From assembly GCA_016707685.1 (NCBI GenBank), contig JADJHE010000007.1, positions 62,001 to 126,000 on the forward strand: 64,000 bases of DNA, read 5' to 3'. Both the position numbers and the translations under genes were made by a program. The DNA comes from Bacteroidota bacterium (GTDB lineage: Bacteria; Bacteroidota; Bacteroidia; 2-12-FULL-35-15). This document shows positions 18,259 through 27,259 of this stretch, one piece after another (positions within the stretch are counted from its first letter, which is position 1; every line of letters begins with the position of its first letter). Under the pieces are notes generated by a model. That model searched no databases. It saw only the letters and a program-made list of their open reading frames with translations, and had not been told where the DNA came from.

Positions 18259-19007
18259 TACTCTTGTGCTTCCTGTTTTTTACTTCCTCTTAGCTCGAAG
18301 TTTTTACCTAAATAAACTCTTCGTACTTGTTCATCACTTGCTAATTCCTCTGCACTTCCAGCTTTTAGAATTTTACCTTCAAAAAGTAAATATGCTCTAT
18401 CTGTAATTTGAAGTGTTTCCTGAACATTATGGTCAGTAATTAGGATTCCAATATTTTTTTGTTTCAATTTTGCAATAATGCCTTGAATGTCTTCTACTGC
18501 AATAGGATCAACACCTGCAAATGGTTCATCAAGTAAAATGAATTTAGGGTCAGCAGCCAAGCAACGTGCAATTTCTGTTCTTCTTCTTTCTCCACCCGAT
18601 AAGCGATCTCCTAAATTTTTTCTAACATGTTGCAAATGAAATTCATTAAGCAACTCTTCTAATTTATCATTTTGTTCTTGCTTTGTAAGTTTTGTCATTT
18701 CTAAAATTGCACGAACATTATCTTCCACACTCAATTTTCTGAAAACGGACGCTTCTTGTGCCAAATAGCCAATACCAAGTTGGGCACGCTTGAACATTGG
18801 CTCATTGGTGATTTCTTTATCGTCTAGAAATATTTTACCCGCATTGGGTTGAATCATTCCAACAATCATATAAAAAGATGTTGTTTTTCCAGCACCATTT
18901 GGACCTAGTAATCCAACAATTTCTCCTTGTCGAACTTCTACACTTACTTGGTTTGAAACCGTTCTGTTTTTATACTTCTTTACTAAATTCTCGGTTCTTA
19001 AAATCAT
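18258..19007 (-). CDS. lptB: LPS export ABC transporter ATPase
   Basis: LptB powers extraction of lipopolysaccharide from the inner membrane for transport to the cell surface. The 249-residue ATPase has the Walker A LGPNGAGKTTSFYM (about residues 34-47), the signature LSGGERRRTEIARCLA, and Walker B FILLDEPFAGVDP; the last two blocks are typical of LptB rather than other ABC ATPases. LptF/G and LptC are not in this window. It is 2 bases downstream of the DUF5686 gene and overlaps folC, all on the minus strand. Confidence 0.95.
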   Translation of the reverse strand: MILRTENLVKKYKNRTVSNQVSVEVRQGEIVGLLGPNGAGKTTSFYMIVGMIQPNAGKIFLDDKEITNEPMFKRAQLGIGYLAQEASVFRKLSVEDNVRAILEMTKLTKQEQNDKLEELLNEFHLQHVRKNLGDRLSGGERRRTEIARCLAADPKFILLDEPFAGVDPIAVEDIQGIIAKLKQKNIGILITDHNVQETLQITDRAYLLFEGKILKAGSAEELASDEQVRRVYLGKNFELRGSKKQEAQE

Positions 19008-19009
19008 GT

Positions 19010-21505
19010 TTAGAAACTAAATTGAAATGAAAATCTTATACTAAATGGTGTTACACGCGGATTGTCTAAATAAGACAGTCTGTAAACTCCATCTAATCTA
19101 AATATTTTAAAAATATTTTCGATGCCGATGTTGGCTTCAAAAAATGGACCACGATTCAATTCATACAAGTGATTTGGAAATAATAGTAACGTTTTGTTGT
19201 TAGGACTAACTCTTCCAATTAATGCTTTTGCCCCAACAACTTCTCTCCATTTTAATTTACGCATCAAGGGTATTTTATTTAAGAAAAATCCGTCAAAGTG
19301 ATGTTGAATAGATGCTGATGCATATTCATCGCTTACAAACTCATAATAATTCATGCTGTTAAAGGCATAAGGATCGTAGGTGTATGTTTCATTCCCTCCA
19401 TGCAATTCTAGCAATGGATAAGGTAGTTGGTTCCATATTTTTCCATATTCTAACATGTAATCAAAATAGCCAATAGGATTAATCCGAATTCGGTCATCAA
19501 TATTTACAACAAGCTTGTGGTAATTGTAGTCGCTGTTAAATAGATTTTTTATTCCCATTGTATATTGTGCTTGCAGAATAGGGTAGTGAGTGCCTAAACT
19601 TGTTCGAGTAAATACTCCATCTATGAATTTTTCATCGTAGGCTAATCGAGCCAATACTCTAATTTCGGAGGTCGTAATTTTATCTTTGTAAGCAATTGTA
19701 TTTCCTTTTCCTAGGTATTCGTAGTGAAAATCCGCTAAGGGGAACATTTGGCGATTGTAAAAACTAAGTTTGGTTGAGAAGCCCGAAAACCATTGTCGCT
19801 CAATATAGGAGTTTACTTCTTTTACTCTTGTCAGGTTTCTTAGTGGTGTTATTCGTAAAACAGATGCAAGTATGTTATCTGTTGTAAATCCATTTTGACT
19901 TTGTCCTAAAATTTCATTATCGTTTTTATAATAAAAGCCCACCATAGTCCTCGGCTTTTTGTCGATAAATGCACGTATGCCAAGTTTGTATTTAAACTCT
20001 TCATCTCTTGTTCCATATGCTAGGTAGCCACTCAATTCGTACCATTTGCTAAACTGGTTGCTAGTTCGAACTCCAAATCTAAAACGATTTCCTTCAATGG
20101 TATTGAAACTAAACATGTTGTAGTAAGGTCCGTATTCAAAATTGCCTTTTACTTTATAGCCCGTAACAAAAATTTGTAATACATCAATCCACGTTTTATA
20201 TACAGGCAATGATTGCAAGGTGTCTACCATGTGATAGATTTCTTTCTCGTTTTTTGATAATGTATCATGCCTGCTTTGCAACCAAAAATTTTCGTCTTTT
20301 TTGAATGCGTCATCAGCTACCGTTAAGTTTTCGGTTATCGAATAAAATTTATCGTCTTTCGGTTTATTAATTTTAAAGTTATTGTAGGAGGCTGTTTTTC
20401 GTCCGTAAATACCCATTAAATTCTTTTTTTTCTGGTCGATTGGGAAAGGATTAAAGTCGATTACCAATCGTTCCTTTTCCATCATCCAGAGGCTATCTAT
20501 TTGAATATATGTTTGAACTACATTTGTTGCATTAATAAAATTAATGTTAGCATCATCTGCAATACTCATTTCAATTTGTTTTATTGCAAATGATGTATCT
20601 GCCGCCCACAGGTTACCTGTAAAAGTTAACTCTTGTTTTCGTTTGGGCTTAAATTGCAATTGATAGCATTTGTGCCCATCAATTACTATACTGTCAATTA
20701 AATAAAACTTATAAAAAAGCAATGCGTTGTCTGAAATTGGGCTGATAAAGTTTTTTCCAAAAACTAAAATAGTGTTGTCATAAATATTTACGTTTTGATA
20801 CATATCGCCCATGAATTGAGAAACACTCGAGTTTTCAATACCTGCAACTTTACTAGCTTTTATTTTTTCGTTCCTTGTTTTTGGGTTTTTTCGATAATAA
20901 AAATCTGAAAGCGATTCAGTCATAAAGACTGGCAGGTAGGGTTTCTCTTTTGTGTTAGAACTGTCGATATTGTCGAAGATAAAAGAGAATGGTTTTAATA
21001 ACTTATTATTTTGAAAATCTTCGCTTAAGTTATTTAAATCAAATTCAACTTTATTGTATACTTCATACTCATAAGCCTCATATTCCTCTCTATCGTTTTT
21101 GTCTTTGTTGGCAATAATTTTTCTTAAAATTCGATGTGCTGGATTTTCTCCAGGTTTTACTTCAATCGCAGCCAATTCAATCCCTTGTGTTAATCCAATG
21201 TTCATTTCTTGGGTAGTACCTGCTTTCACAGCCCTCGTTACTTTTGTATACCCAATGTAGGAAACAACTAGTGAATCCACTTTTAATGTGGTTGACATGG
21301 TGTATTTGCCCTCAATATCAGTGGCGACTCCAACTGTTGTGCCTTTGAAAATGATGTTTACAAACGGAAGGGGTTCACGCGAAATAGCATCTACAATTTT
21401 ACCGGAAACTTTAGTGGTTTGTGCATAGGAAAATACAGCACTAAACAAAAATGTATAGGCAAGTATAATTTTAAAGATAATATGTTTTAATCTAGCTGCT
21501 AGCAT
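19010..21505 (-). CDS. outer-membrane DUF5686 protein with carboxypeptidase-like regulatory domain
   Basis: An 831-residue exported protein. A signal peptide (1-28, ending FSYAQ) is followed by a CarboxypepD_reg-like domain at about residues 30-115 (VSGKIVDAISREPLPFVN, GVATDIEGKYTM). The rest matches DUF5686, with a long middle region and a C-terminal half of barrel-like strands ending in FSIRFSFQFSF, whose terminal Phe suits outer-membrane insertion. TonB-plug motifs are absent, so it is not a classical SusC receptor. Function is unknown. It ends 2 bases before lptB and starts directly next to the AhpD-like gene, so a joint transcript with tatC, lptB and folC is plausible. Confidence 0.85.
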   Translation of the reverse strand: MLAARLKHIIFKIILAYTFLFSAVFSYAQTTKVSGKIVDAISREPLPFVNIIFKGTTVGVATDIEGKYTMSTTLKVDSLVVSYIGYTKVTRAVKAGTTQEMNIGLTQGIELAAIEVKPGENPAHRILRKIIANKDKNDREEYEAYEYEVYNKVEFDLNNLSEDFQNNKLLKPFSFIFDNIDSSNTKEKPYLPVFMTESLSDFYYRKNPKTRNEKIKASKVAGIENSSVSQFMGDMYQNVNIYDNTILVFGKNFISPISDNALLFYKFYLIDSIVIDGHKCYQLQFKPKRKQELTFTGNLWAADTSFAIKQIEMSIADDANINFINATNVVQTYIQIDSLWMMEKERLVIDFNPFPIDQKKKNLMGIYGRKTASYNNFKINKPKDDKFYSITENLTVADDAFKKDENFWLQSRHDTLSKNEKEIYHMVDTLQSLPVYKTWIDVLQIFVTGYKVKGNFEYGPYYNMFSFNTIEGNRFRFGVRTSNQFSKWYELSGYLAYGTRDEEFKYKLGIRAFIDKKPRTMVGFYYKNDNEILGQSQNGFTTDNILASVLRITPLRNLTRVKEVNSYIERQWFSGFSTKLSFYNRQMFPLADFHYEYLGKGNTIAYKDKITTSEIRVLARLAYDEKFIDGVFTRTSLGTHYPILQAQYTMGIKNLFNSDYNYHKLVVNIDDRIRINPIGYFDYMLEYGKIWNQLPYPLLELHGGNETYTYDPYAFNSMNYYEFVSDEYASASIQHHFDGFFLNKIPLMRKLKWREVVGAKALIGRVSPNNKTLLLFPNHLYELNRGPFFEANIGIENIFKIFRLDGVYRLSYLDNPRVTPFSIRFSFQFSF

Positions 21506-21850
21506 TTACGATTTTTGCAATTCTTCCCAAAATTCAACAGCTCTTCTTGTGTGAGGAATAACAATTGTACCTCCAACAATGTTTGCAACAGCAAATACTT
21601 CAAATACTTCTGCTGTATCAACTCCATTTTCTTTGCATTTTTCCAAATGATATTTTATGCAATCATCACATCTAAGAACCATTGAAGCCACTAAGCCAAG
21701 CATTTCTTTCGTTTTTACGGGAAGTGCTCCTTCGGCATAGGTGTTTGTATCAAGATTAAACAAACGCTTAAGCACAACATTATCAGCCGCTAATATTTTT
21801 TCATTCATTTTAGCGCGATAGTCATTAAACTCTTTTACAGAATTGCTCAT
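21506..21850 (-). CDS. carboxymuconolactone decarboxylase / AhpD-family protein
   Basis: A 114-residue cytoplasmic protein with the redox pair CDDC followed by IKYHLEKC (residues about 62-73), the AhpD signature of a helical disulfide reductase fold. VFAVANIVGGTIVIPHTRR near the end is typical of a Bacteroidota subgroup. It probably takes part in thiol-based peroxide or general redox chemistry; true muconolactone decarboxylase activity is unlikely in this genomic setting. The neighbours are a membrane translocase and an outer-membrane protein, which give no clear hint. Confidence 0.9.
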   Translation of the reverse strand: MSNSVKEFNDYRAKMNEKILAADNVVLKRLFNLDTNTYAEGALPVKTKEMLGLVASMVLRCDDCIKYHLEKCKENGVDTAEVFEVFAVANIVGGTIVIPHTRRAVEFWEELQKS

Positions 21851-21891
21851 TTTTTGAAAGTTATTGGTTGCGAAGAATAAGTTAGTTCGAC

Positions 21892-22725
21892 TTATTGTTT
21901 AGCTTTTCTTTTCACAACATAGTGAGAAACAAATATACTTGCTTCATACAAGAAATACAAGGGGAATGCAACTAACATTTGTGAGGTAATATCTGGAGAA
22001 GGTGTTATTACAGCTGCCGCTATAAGTATTACCACTACTGCATGTTTGCGGTATTTTCGCATGAATTGTGGGGTAACTAGTCCGAATTTTGTTAAAAAGA
22101 AAATGAGAACGGGTAGTTCAAATACAAGTCCTGTTGCAAACGAAAGCGTAGTTACAGTTGAAATGTAGCTATCCATTGTAAATTGATTTTCAACCAGCTC
22201 ACTTACTTTATAGTTTCCTAAAAAGTTGATAGTAAGTGGGACAATGATGAAATAACTGAATAATACACCAAATATAAATAGGAATGTTGCAGAAATAATG
22301 AAGCCCGTAGCCCCCTTTTTTTCTTTGTCTTTTAGGGCTGGTTTAATAAATTTCCAAACTTCGAATAGGATATATGGAGCAGCTAAAATTACGCCTCCAA
22401 TAAATGCAATCCACATTTGCGATGTAAATTGGTCAGCGAGTCCGAGTGCTTGAAGCTTAAAGGTGTAATGCCCAAAACATAATTGATCACCTAGTTCAAG
22501 CATGTGCGATAATTTACAAAATGCACGGTAGGTTAAAAAATCATCATGGATAGGTCCGAAAATTACAGTATCGAATAAAAATTCAGGATAACAAAATAGA
22601 ATAATTGCAATTAATACCACTGCAATTGCCGAACGAAAAAGATGTCCACGCAAAGCATCAATATGCCCCCAAAAAGATAATTCGTTTGGGTTTTGTGCTT
22701 TTTTTATAAATCCTAGTAGCGCCAT
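21892..22725 (-). CDS. tatC: Sec-independent protein translocase subunit TatC
   Basis: TatC is the receptor of the twin-arginine pathway in the inner membrane and recognises RR signal peptides. The 277-residue protein has six hydrophobic segments; family blocks are LSFWGHIDALRGHLFRS near residue 17, PYILFEVWKFIKPALK in the middle, and VVILIAAAVITPSPDITSQ near the end. tatA is not in this window. TAACTTTG lies ten bases before the start codon and is a candidate promoter box. Confidence 0.97.
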   Translation of the reverse strand: MALLGFIKKAQNPNELSFWGHIDALRGHLFRSAIAVVLIAIILFCYPEFLFDTVIFGPIHDDFLTYRAFCKLSHMLELGDQLCFGHYTFKLQALGLADQFTSQMWIAFIGGVILAAPYILFEVWKFIKPALKDKEKKGATGFIISATFLFIFGVLFSYFIIVPLTINFLGNYKVSELVENQFTMDSYISTVTTLSFATGLVFELPVLIFFLTKFGLVTPQFMRKYRKHAVVVILIAAAVITPSPDITSQMLVAFPLYFLYEASIFVSHYVVKRKAKQ

Positions 22726-22735
22726 AATTGCCCGA

Positions 22736-22743
22736 CAAAGTTA
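22736..22743 (-). promoter_or_regulatory. putative -7 box (TAACTTTG) for tatC
   Basis: An exact TAnnTTTG on the minus strand, 10 bases before the tatC ATG. No TTG element at the usual distance, so moderate support only. Confidence 0.4.
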
Positions 22744-22806
22744 ATAGAATTTAGCTCATGATTATTATATATTATATTCCCCAAAAAATAATTATTTTTG
22801 GTAACG

Positions 22807-24199
22807 ATGAAAAATACATTTATAAAAATTGGTCCATTTTTAATTGGTTCTATTGTTCTCTTTATGTTGCTCTCCCTGCATTTTGGGTGGTTGGATGTTT
22901 TTTTCTTTGGTGCTGAGCATGCAAAGGTGCAAGGAATTGACTATTTCGCTGTTCCAAAATCGTTTTTAAATCTGTTGGAAGGTCGTAGTGCATTTGATAC
23001 ATGGGGCGGACAGCAATATGGACCTTATTCAACGTGGTACTTGGCTCATCCAGCGTTTAGTGTTTTTGTCGCAAGTTGGTTTTCCTTTTTTACACCTTGG
23101 TTAAGTTATTGGCTTTTTATTCTTTTTTCCTTATTAATCATGGTGTATACGGCACATTTTATTAGTAAACATACGAATAGTCAATTTCAAAAGACTGCGA
23201 TCTATTTTGTTATGTTATGTGCATTTCCTACCTATTGGATGTTGTATGTTGGAAATATGCATGCTCCCTTGGTGTTAGCATTGGCAATGATATTGATTGG
23301 GATCCTGAACCTTACTTATGGGCCTAATTCAAAAGGAAGCCAACCGTATTTTGTTAGCAGGTTTATTAATTTCTTTTTTTACAAAACCTATTGTATTGTT
23401 AATGCTTCCTGTTTTATTGATGGTAAAAGAAACAAGAAGAACAACCATAAAAAGTTTGTTGATATATTCATTTGTATCCATGTTGTTTTTAATTGTTCCT
23501 ATTTTAAATCCACAAAGCATTGGCTGGAATAAGATGTTGGATGTAATGTTTGATTTTGACTTTATCAAAGCAAACATGAATATCTTCAAAAATAATTTTG
23601 TGCTTAATGAATACATGAAAGATAACAGTATTCATTGGTTGAATTTAATTGCACAAAGTGAATATAAACTAATGCATATTGATGTGTTTTCATTGCCTGT
23701 TTTTGTAGATACTATTATGGGAGCAGAAGTAAGTGCTAGGTTGTTTAAATTGCCAATTTATATGAGTTTATTGCTTTCTTTTTGTATTCCATTTATTAAA
23801 GACGTTAAGTTGAAATTGGAGAGTTTATTGTTGCTGATTATTGCAATTTCATTGACATTTTTCTTGAGTTATAACACTGTTTGGGAATATCAGTTTGCTT
23901 CTGTATTGCCTGTAATTTGTGTTTTGATTGTATTGAAAAGCAGAAATGTGTTTTATGCCAAGATGTTGAATGGGATGATTTTTATAAGCTTAATTATTTG
24001 CTTGCCTAGTTTATATTTTGTTGTAAGAGCGGGTGATTTTCAAACGGCAAGTTCTCTTACGTTGATTCGAATTACGCGTGTAGTACCAGTCGTATTGTTT
24101 TTCTTGTTAGTTGTAATAAATTTATTGCATGCAATTCGATTGCATGCAAAGTTCCAGCGCCCAAAAATTCCAACGCTGAATCAGCTATTTTTTGATTAA
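22807..24199 (+). CDS. polytopic membrane protein, probable GT87/DUF2029-like glycosyltransferase, frameshifted near 23320
   Basis: Two overlapping frames, 22807 to about 23320 and about 23320 to 24199, join into one gene of about 463 residues if one G of the GGG at 23320-23322 is removed. Upstream of the shift are several hydrophobic segments and a periplasmic loop with FLNLLEGRSAFDTWGG; downstream, NRILLAGLLISFFTKPIVLL is the kind of helix pair seen after the middle of GT87-type mannosyltransferase-like proteins. No catalytic Asp pair can be named with confidence, so the enzymatic call is tentative. The start is ATG 22807, 7 bases after a TATTTTTG box. Its 3' end overlaps the convergent esterase-like gene by 15 bases. 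Confidence 0.6.
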
Positions 24200-25450
24200 A
24201 GGAGTGCAACTTATTGTTCCTTTTTTGTCAATAACAACTATCTGATAGATTCCTTGATTGTATGTTGTGAGGTCTAAAGTCACTGTATTGACTGACGAAT
24301 AGTTTTGATGAACAAGTTTTTGACCTATCGAATTGAATAGTTGTATTGTTATTTCATCTTGCAAGCTGGAGAATTGAAGCGTCACAACGCCATTTGTTGG
24401 ATTTGGGTAAATATTAAAATTGGTGGTATCTAGATTGGTAATTGTTGTTGGTATAATTGTAATTGTGTCGGTTGTTGTAAATTCATTGCAGATTGTTGAT
24501 GCCGTTAATGAAATAATGTACGTTCCAGGGTTAGCAAATGTATGTTGTGGGTTTGTAGATGTGGAGCTATTTCCATCACCAAAATTCCAAATGAAATTTG
24601 TAGAATTTAAGGATGTATTTATAAAGTTTACTGTATTGTTATTAATAGAGTAGGTGTATGTTGCACTTGAAATATCGCCCATGTCTTGCCAAGTTGAAAG
24701 GCTGTCTAAAACGGTATTGCTAGCAATTGTTTGGATGATTTGGGCATCGGTATTAGAAATTCCAGAGGGAACATAACTAGCCCCAAGGCTTTGTTTATGA
24801 AAAATTGTAGAGTAAAAAACACATGCAGCTAAATAGGTTCCATAAATACTTGGATGACTCTGATCAGCTTGGTATAAATTAATTGTAGGATAATTATCTC
24901 GAAGATTTTTCCATGCGACACCAACAGGCGAAACGGTTGCGTGATTGTTTAGCCCCATTTGCATATAACTATCACGAAGTCGTTGTTGCATTCCATCATA
25001 CGTGCAGATTGGAGGATACGATGCACAATTTGCTGCATCTCCATTTTGACGCCCCCACGTCATATAAAAGATTGTTTCGGTACAGCTATCATTCGTTAAA
25101 ATTAGACTGTCGAGTGCTCGTGCAAACGGATAAACATCAGTAGCAACTTGAACGGGAGAAAATGAAGGTAATTGACTTTGTTCTTGTAAAATAACATAAT
25201 CCCATGCTTGCTGATTTATTTTTGCAAGGGATGTTACATTTGTTGAATGACCTTGCAGGGTATACCCTCCAGGTGTATTTGAATCAAATGTTATTGAGTC
25301 ACCTAATGAAAGGGATAGATCTTTTAGTGTTTGCGGTAAATTATTGACTGCAGTGTAACTATTTCCTAGAAATAAAACATTTTTGGTTTGAGCGAATATG
25401 CAATAAGTAGGAATGATAAATAGTATTGCAAGGGTTGCTATTCTTTTCAT
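24185..25450 (-). CDS. secreted SGNH-like (GNSYT) protein with PKD domain and T9SS type A sorting domain
   Basis: A 421-residue exported protein: signal peptide 1-20 (CIFAQ), then an SGNH-like domain at about 23-245 with VLFLGNSYTAVNNLP (nucleophile Ser in GNS), a WDYVILQEQS block and DQSHPSIYGTYLA, whose Asp and His complete a catalytic set. A PKD domain follows at about 260-335 (FIWNFGDGNSSTS). The end is a type A sorting domain (FNIYPNPTNGVVTLQF). It is likely an extracellular esterase or deacetylase of plant or microbial glycans, anchored through the type IX system; substrate unknown. The C-terminus overlaps the convergent membrane-protein gene by 15 bases. Confidence 0.85.
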   Translation of the reverse strand: MKRIATLAILFIIPTYCIFAQTKNVLFLGNSYTAVNNLPQTLKDLSLSLGDSITFDSNTPGGYTLQGHSTNVTSLAKINQQAWDYVILQEQSQLPSFSPVQVATDVYPFARALDSLILTNDSCTETIFYMTWGRQNGDAANCASYPPICTYDGMQQRLRDSYMQMGLNNHATVSPVGVAWKNLRDNYPTINLYQADQSHPSIYGTYLAACVFYSTIFHKQSLGASYVPSGISNTDAQIIQTIASNTVLDSLSTWQDMGDISSATYTYSINNNTVNFINTSLNSTNFIWNFGDGNSSTSTNPQHTFANPGTYIISLTASTICNEFTTTDTITIIPTTITNLDTTNFNIYPNPTNGVVTLQFSSLQDEITIQLFNSIGQKLVHQNYSSVNTVTLDLTTYNQGIYQIVVIDKKGTISCTPLIKK

Positions 25451-25584
25451 ATAAATTTTGAAATAATGACTTAATTGTACTTATTATATAGTCGATTATT
25501 TTTGAAAGGAAGTTGCATTCAAAATGCAAAAAAGCAAAGAATGACAGGTGTATTCAGTAGATTTTATGAAATAGGTAATGCTAA

Positions 25585-25965
25585 CTAATCGTTTGTTTGG
25601 AAATCAAACTGTAGTTTCGTTATTTTTTGGTAGTCTTCACCTGTTTTTTTGATGTCATCATCATCATCATCATATTTCCATAACACATTCACCTTTGCAC
25701 CATTATTGCTAAGGTCAATAAGTTTCATTAATAATTGTTTAACGGATATAATAGAAGAGGAGCTTAAATAAAACAGATTAAATGTTAATGTTAGTTCAGA
25801 AACGGATTTTGCTGCAATTAATCCATCAAACCATTCAATGAGTGGTCTATAGAATTCTTTACTGTCCTCAGGAAACGATTTGCCTTCAATAACAAATACG
25901 CCCGAAGTCACATCAAATAGTATGTGTGGAGTATTGTTAGTTTCTTTTATTTCTAAACGTTTCAT
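25585..25965 (-). CDS. SiaC-family regulatory phosphoprotein (DUF1987)
   Basis: A 126-residue cytoplasmic protein matching DUF1987 along its length: FVIEGKSFPEDSKEFYRPL near residue 24, then LTFNLFYLSSSSIISVKQLL, where the Ser run at 68-71 corresponds to the phosphorylated position of Pseudomonas SiaC. In Pseudomonas aeruginosa SiaC is phosphorylated by SiaB and, when unphosphorylated, activates the diguanylate cyclase SiaD. The C-terminal part has six consecutive Asp encoded by a GAT/GAC repeat (about 25650-25668), a feature that may vary in length. It lies 4 bases after siaB, so the two are an operon. No diguanylate cyclase or SiaA phosphatase is present nearby, so the output is not known. 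Confidence 0.85.
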   Translation of the reverse strand: MKRLEIKETNNTPHILFDVTSGVFVIEGKSFPEDSKEFYRPLIEWFDGLIAAKSVSELTLTFNLFYLSSSSIISVKQLLMKLIDLSNNGAKVNVLWKYDDDDDDIKKTGEDYQKITKLQFDFQTND

Positions 25966-25969
25966 TGTA

Positions 25970-26547
25970 TTATCCTTGTACTTTTGATTGTAATGAAAAT
26001 AATGAATACTCTTTATTTAATCCTTGAAATTCACAATCCATATTATTGCCCGACTTTAAAGCAATTGTCAAAAAGCCTAATCCTGCACCGCCTTTAGCAG
26101 AAAGTTCTCCATTAGAAAGAACGTCCATGTACTGTTTTTTTAAATCGGTATCGCTAAGTGATTTTACAGCATTTAGTCGAAGGTTTAACTTTTCGGCTAC
26201 CAAACCTGTGACAATATTTCCAGAATAGATAGTGAACTCGTTTTCTTTTTTTCCAATTATAAAATAAGTCATTTGGTATCCATTATTATCTTTTTCGCCA
26301 TGAAGGCAAATGTTTTGAAGTGTTTCGATAACAATGTTAAATATTTTTTTTACGGCACTTTTGCTAACGCCAAGATTTTCCATTTGATTTTCAACCAAAG
26401 TGGAAATTGAGTTTACTTTATCTTGGTCGAGTTCACCAACATGAGAAACGAGTACCTTTTTTTCATTGCCAGCATAAGCAGCTTTTATGCTCGCTACTTT
26501 GGCGAAAAAATAGATTCCTCAACAGAACCCTTCTTGTTTAAATCCAT
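25970..26547 (-). CDS. SiaB-family protein kinase, one-base frameshift in a T6 run
   Basis: The frame open from 26398 contains IVIETLQNICLHG (the GHKL N-box) and AKGGAGLGFLTIALKS (the ATP lid), typical of SiaB kinases, but would lack the family's N-terminal strand. Reading upstream in the same frame gives KKVLVSHVGELDQDKVNSI, which fits that strand, without any start codon. In the neighbouring frame ATG at 26547 begins MDLNKKGSVEESIF. Adding one T to the six-T run (plus-strand A run 26505-26510) joins them into about 192 residues, family length. A sequencing deletion is the likeliest reason. The protein should phosphorylate the SiaC homologue encoded next. Confidence 0.78.
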
Positions 26548-26659
26548 AAAATCTAAAATTCAAATAAAGATAATAGTTTTTTTACTCAAAAAATCTTTCA
26601 ATTATACGAAAAATTATTGAGTTTTTAGCAAAATATCTCATTTTGAATGAATTAGTGAT

Positions 26660-27259
26660 TTAGGCGGATTTGTGTCTTTCAGCTAGAATATTCGTAATGT
26701 CTGGCAATTTATAGCCTTTATAGGATAGAAGAATTAAATAGTGAAATAGCAAGTCGGCAGCTTCATTCTTAAACAAATCTGCATTATCGTCTTTTGCTTC
26801 TATCACTAATTCAACTGCTTCTTCCCCTACTTTTTGAGCAATTTTGTTGACTCCTTTTTTGAAAAGAGAGGAGGTATACGAATTGTCGGTTGGATTAATT
26901 TTTCGACTATGAATAATTTCTTCTAATTTATTTAAGAAATTTTGAGATGCGTTTTTTTCATTAAAACAAGTATCTGAACCTGTGTGACAAGTTGGGCCAG
27001 CTGGTTTTACTTTAATAAGAAGCGTGTCTTGGTCACAATCAATTTTAATTTCTTCAACATCTAAAAAATGACCGCTTTCTTCCCCTTTTGTCCAGAGTCT
27101 ATTTTTTGAACGCGAAAAAAAGGTTACTCGTTTTTCATTTTTTGTTTTTTCAAATGCTTCGTTATTCATATAGCCAAGCATTAAAACTACATTTGTTGAC
27201 GCATCTTGGATAACAGCAGGAATTAGTCCATCTGCTGATTTTGTGAAATTAGGGTTCAT
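26660..27259 (-). CDS. hisIE: bifunctional phosphoribosyl-AMP cyclohydrolase / phosphoribosyl-ATP pyrophosphatase
   Basis: Catalyses steps 2 and 3 of histidine synthesis. Residues about 1-105 are the cyclohydrolase, with FFSRSKNRLWTKGEESGH and the zinc cysteines in IDCDQDTLL and PTCHTGSDTCF. Residues about 110-199 are the pyrophosphatase, with the acidic helix KVGEEAVELVIEAKD. It is the last gene of the his operon and overlaps hisF by 4 bases. No strong terminator is evident downstream. Confidence 0.97.
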   Translation of the reverse strand: MNPNFTKSADGLIPAVIQDASTNVVLMLGYMNNEAFEKTKNEKRVTFFSRSKNRLWTKGEESGHFLDVEEIKIDCDQDTLLIKVKPAGPTCHTGSDTCFNEKNASQNFLNKLEEIIHSRKINPTDNSYTSSLFKKGVNKIAQKVGEEAVELVIEAKDDNADLFKNEAADLLFHYLILLSYKGYKLPDITNILAERHKSA

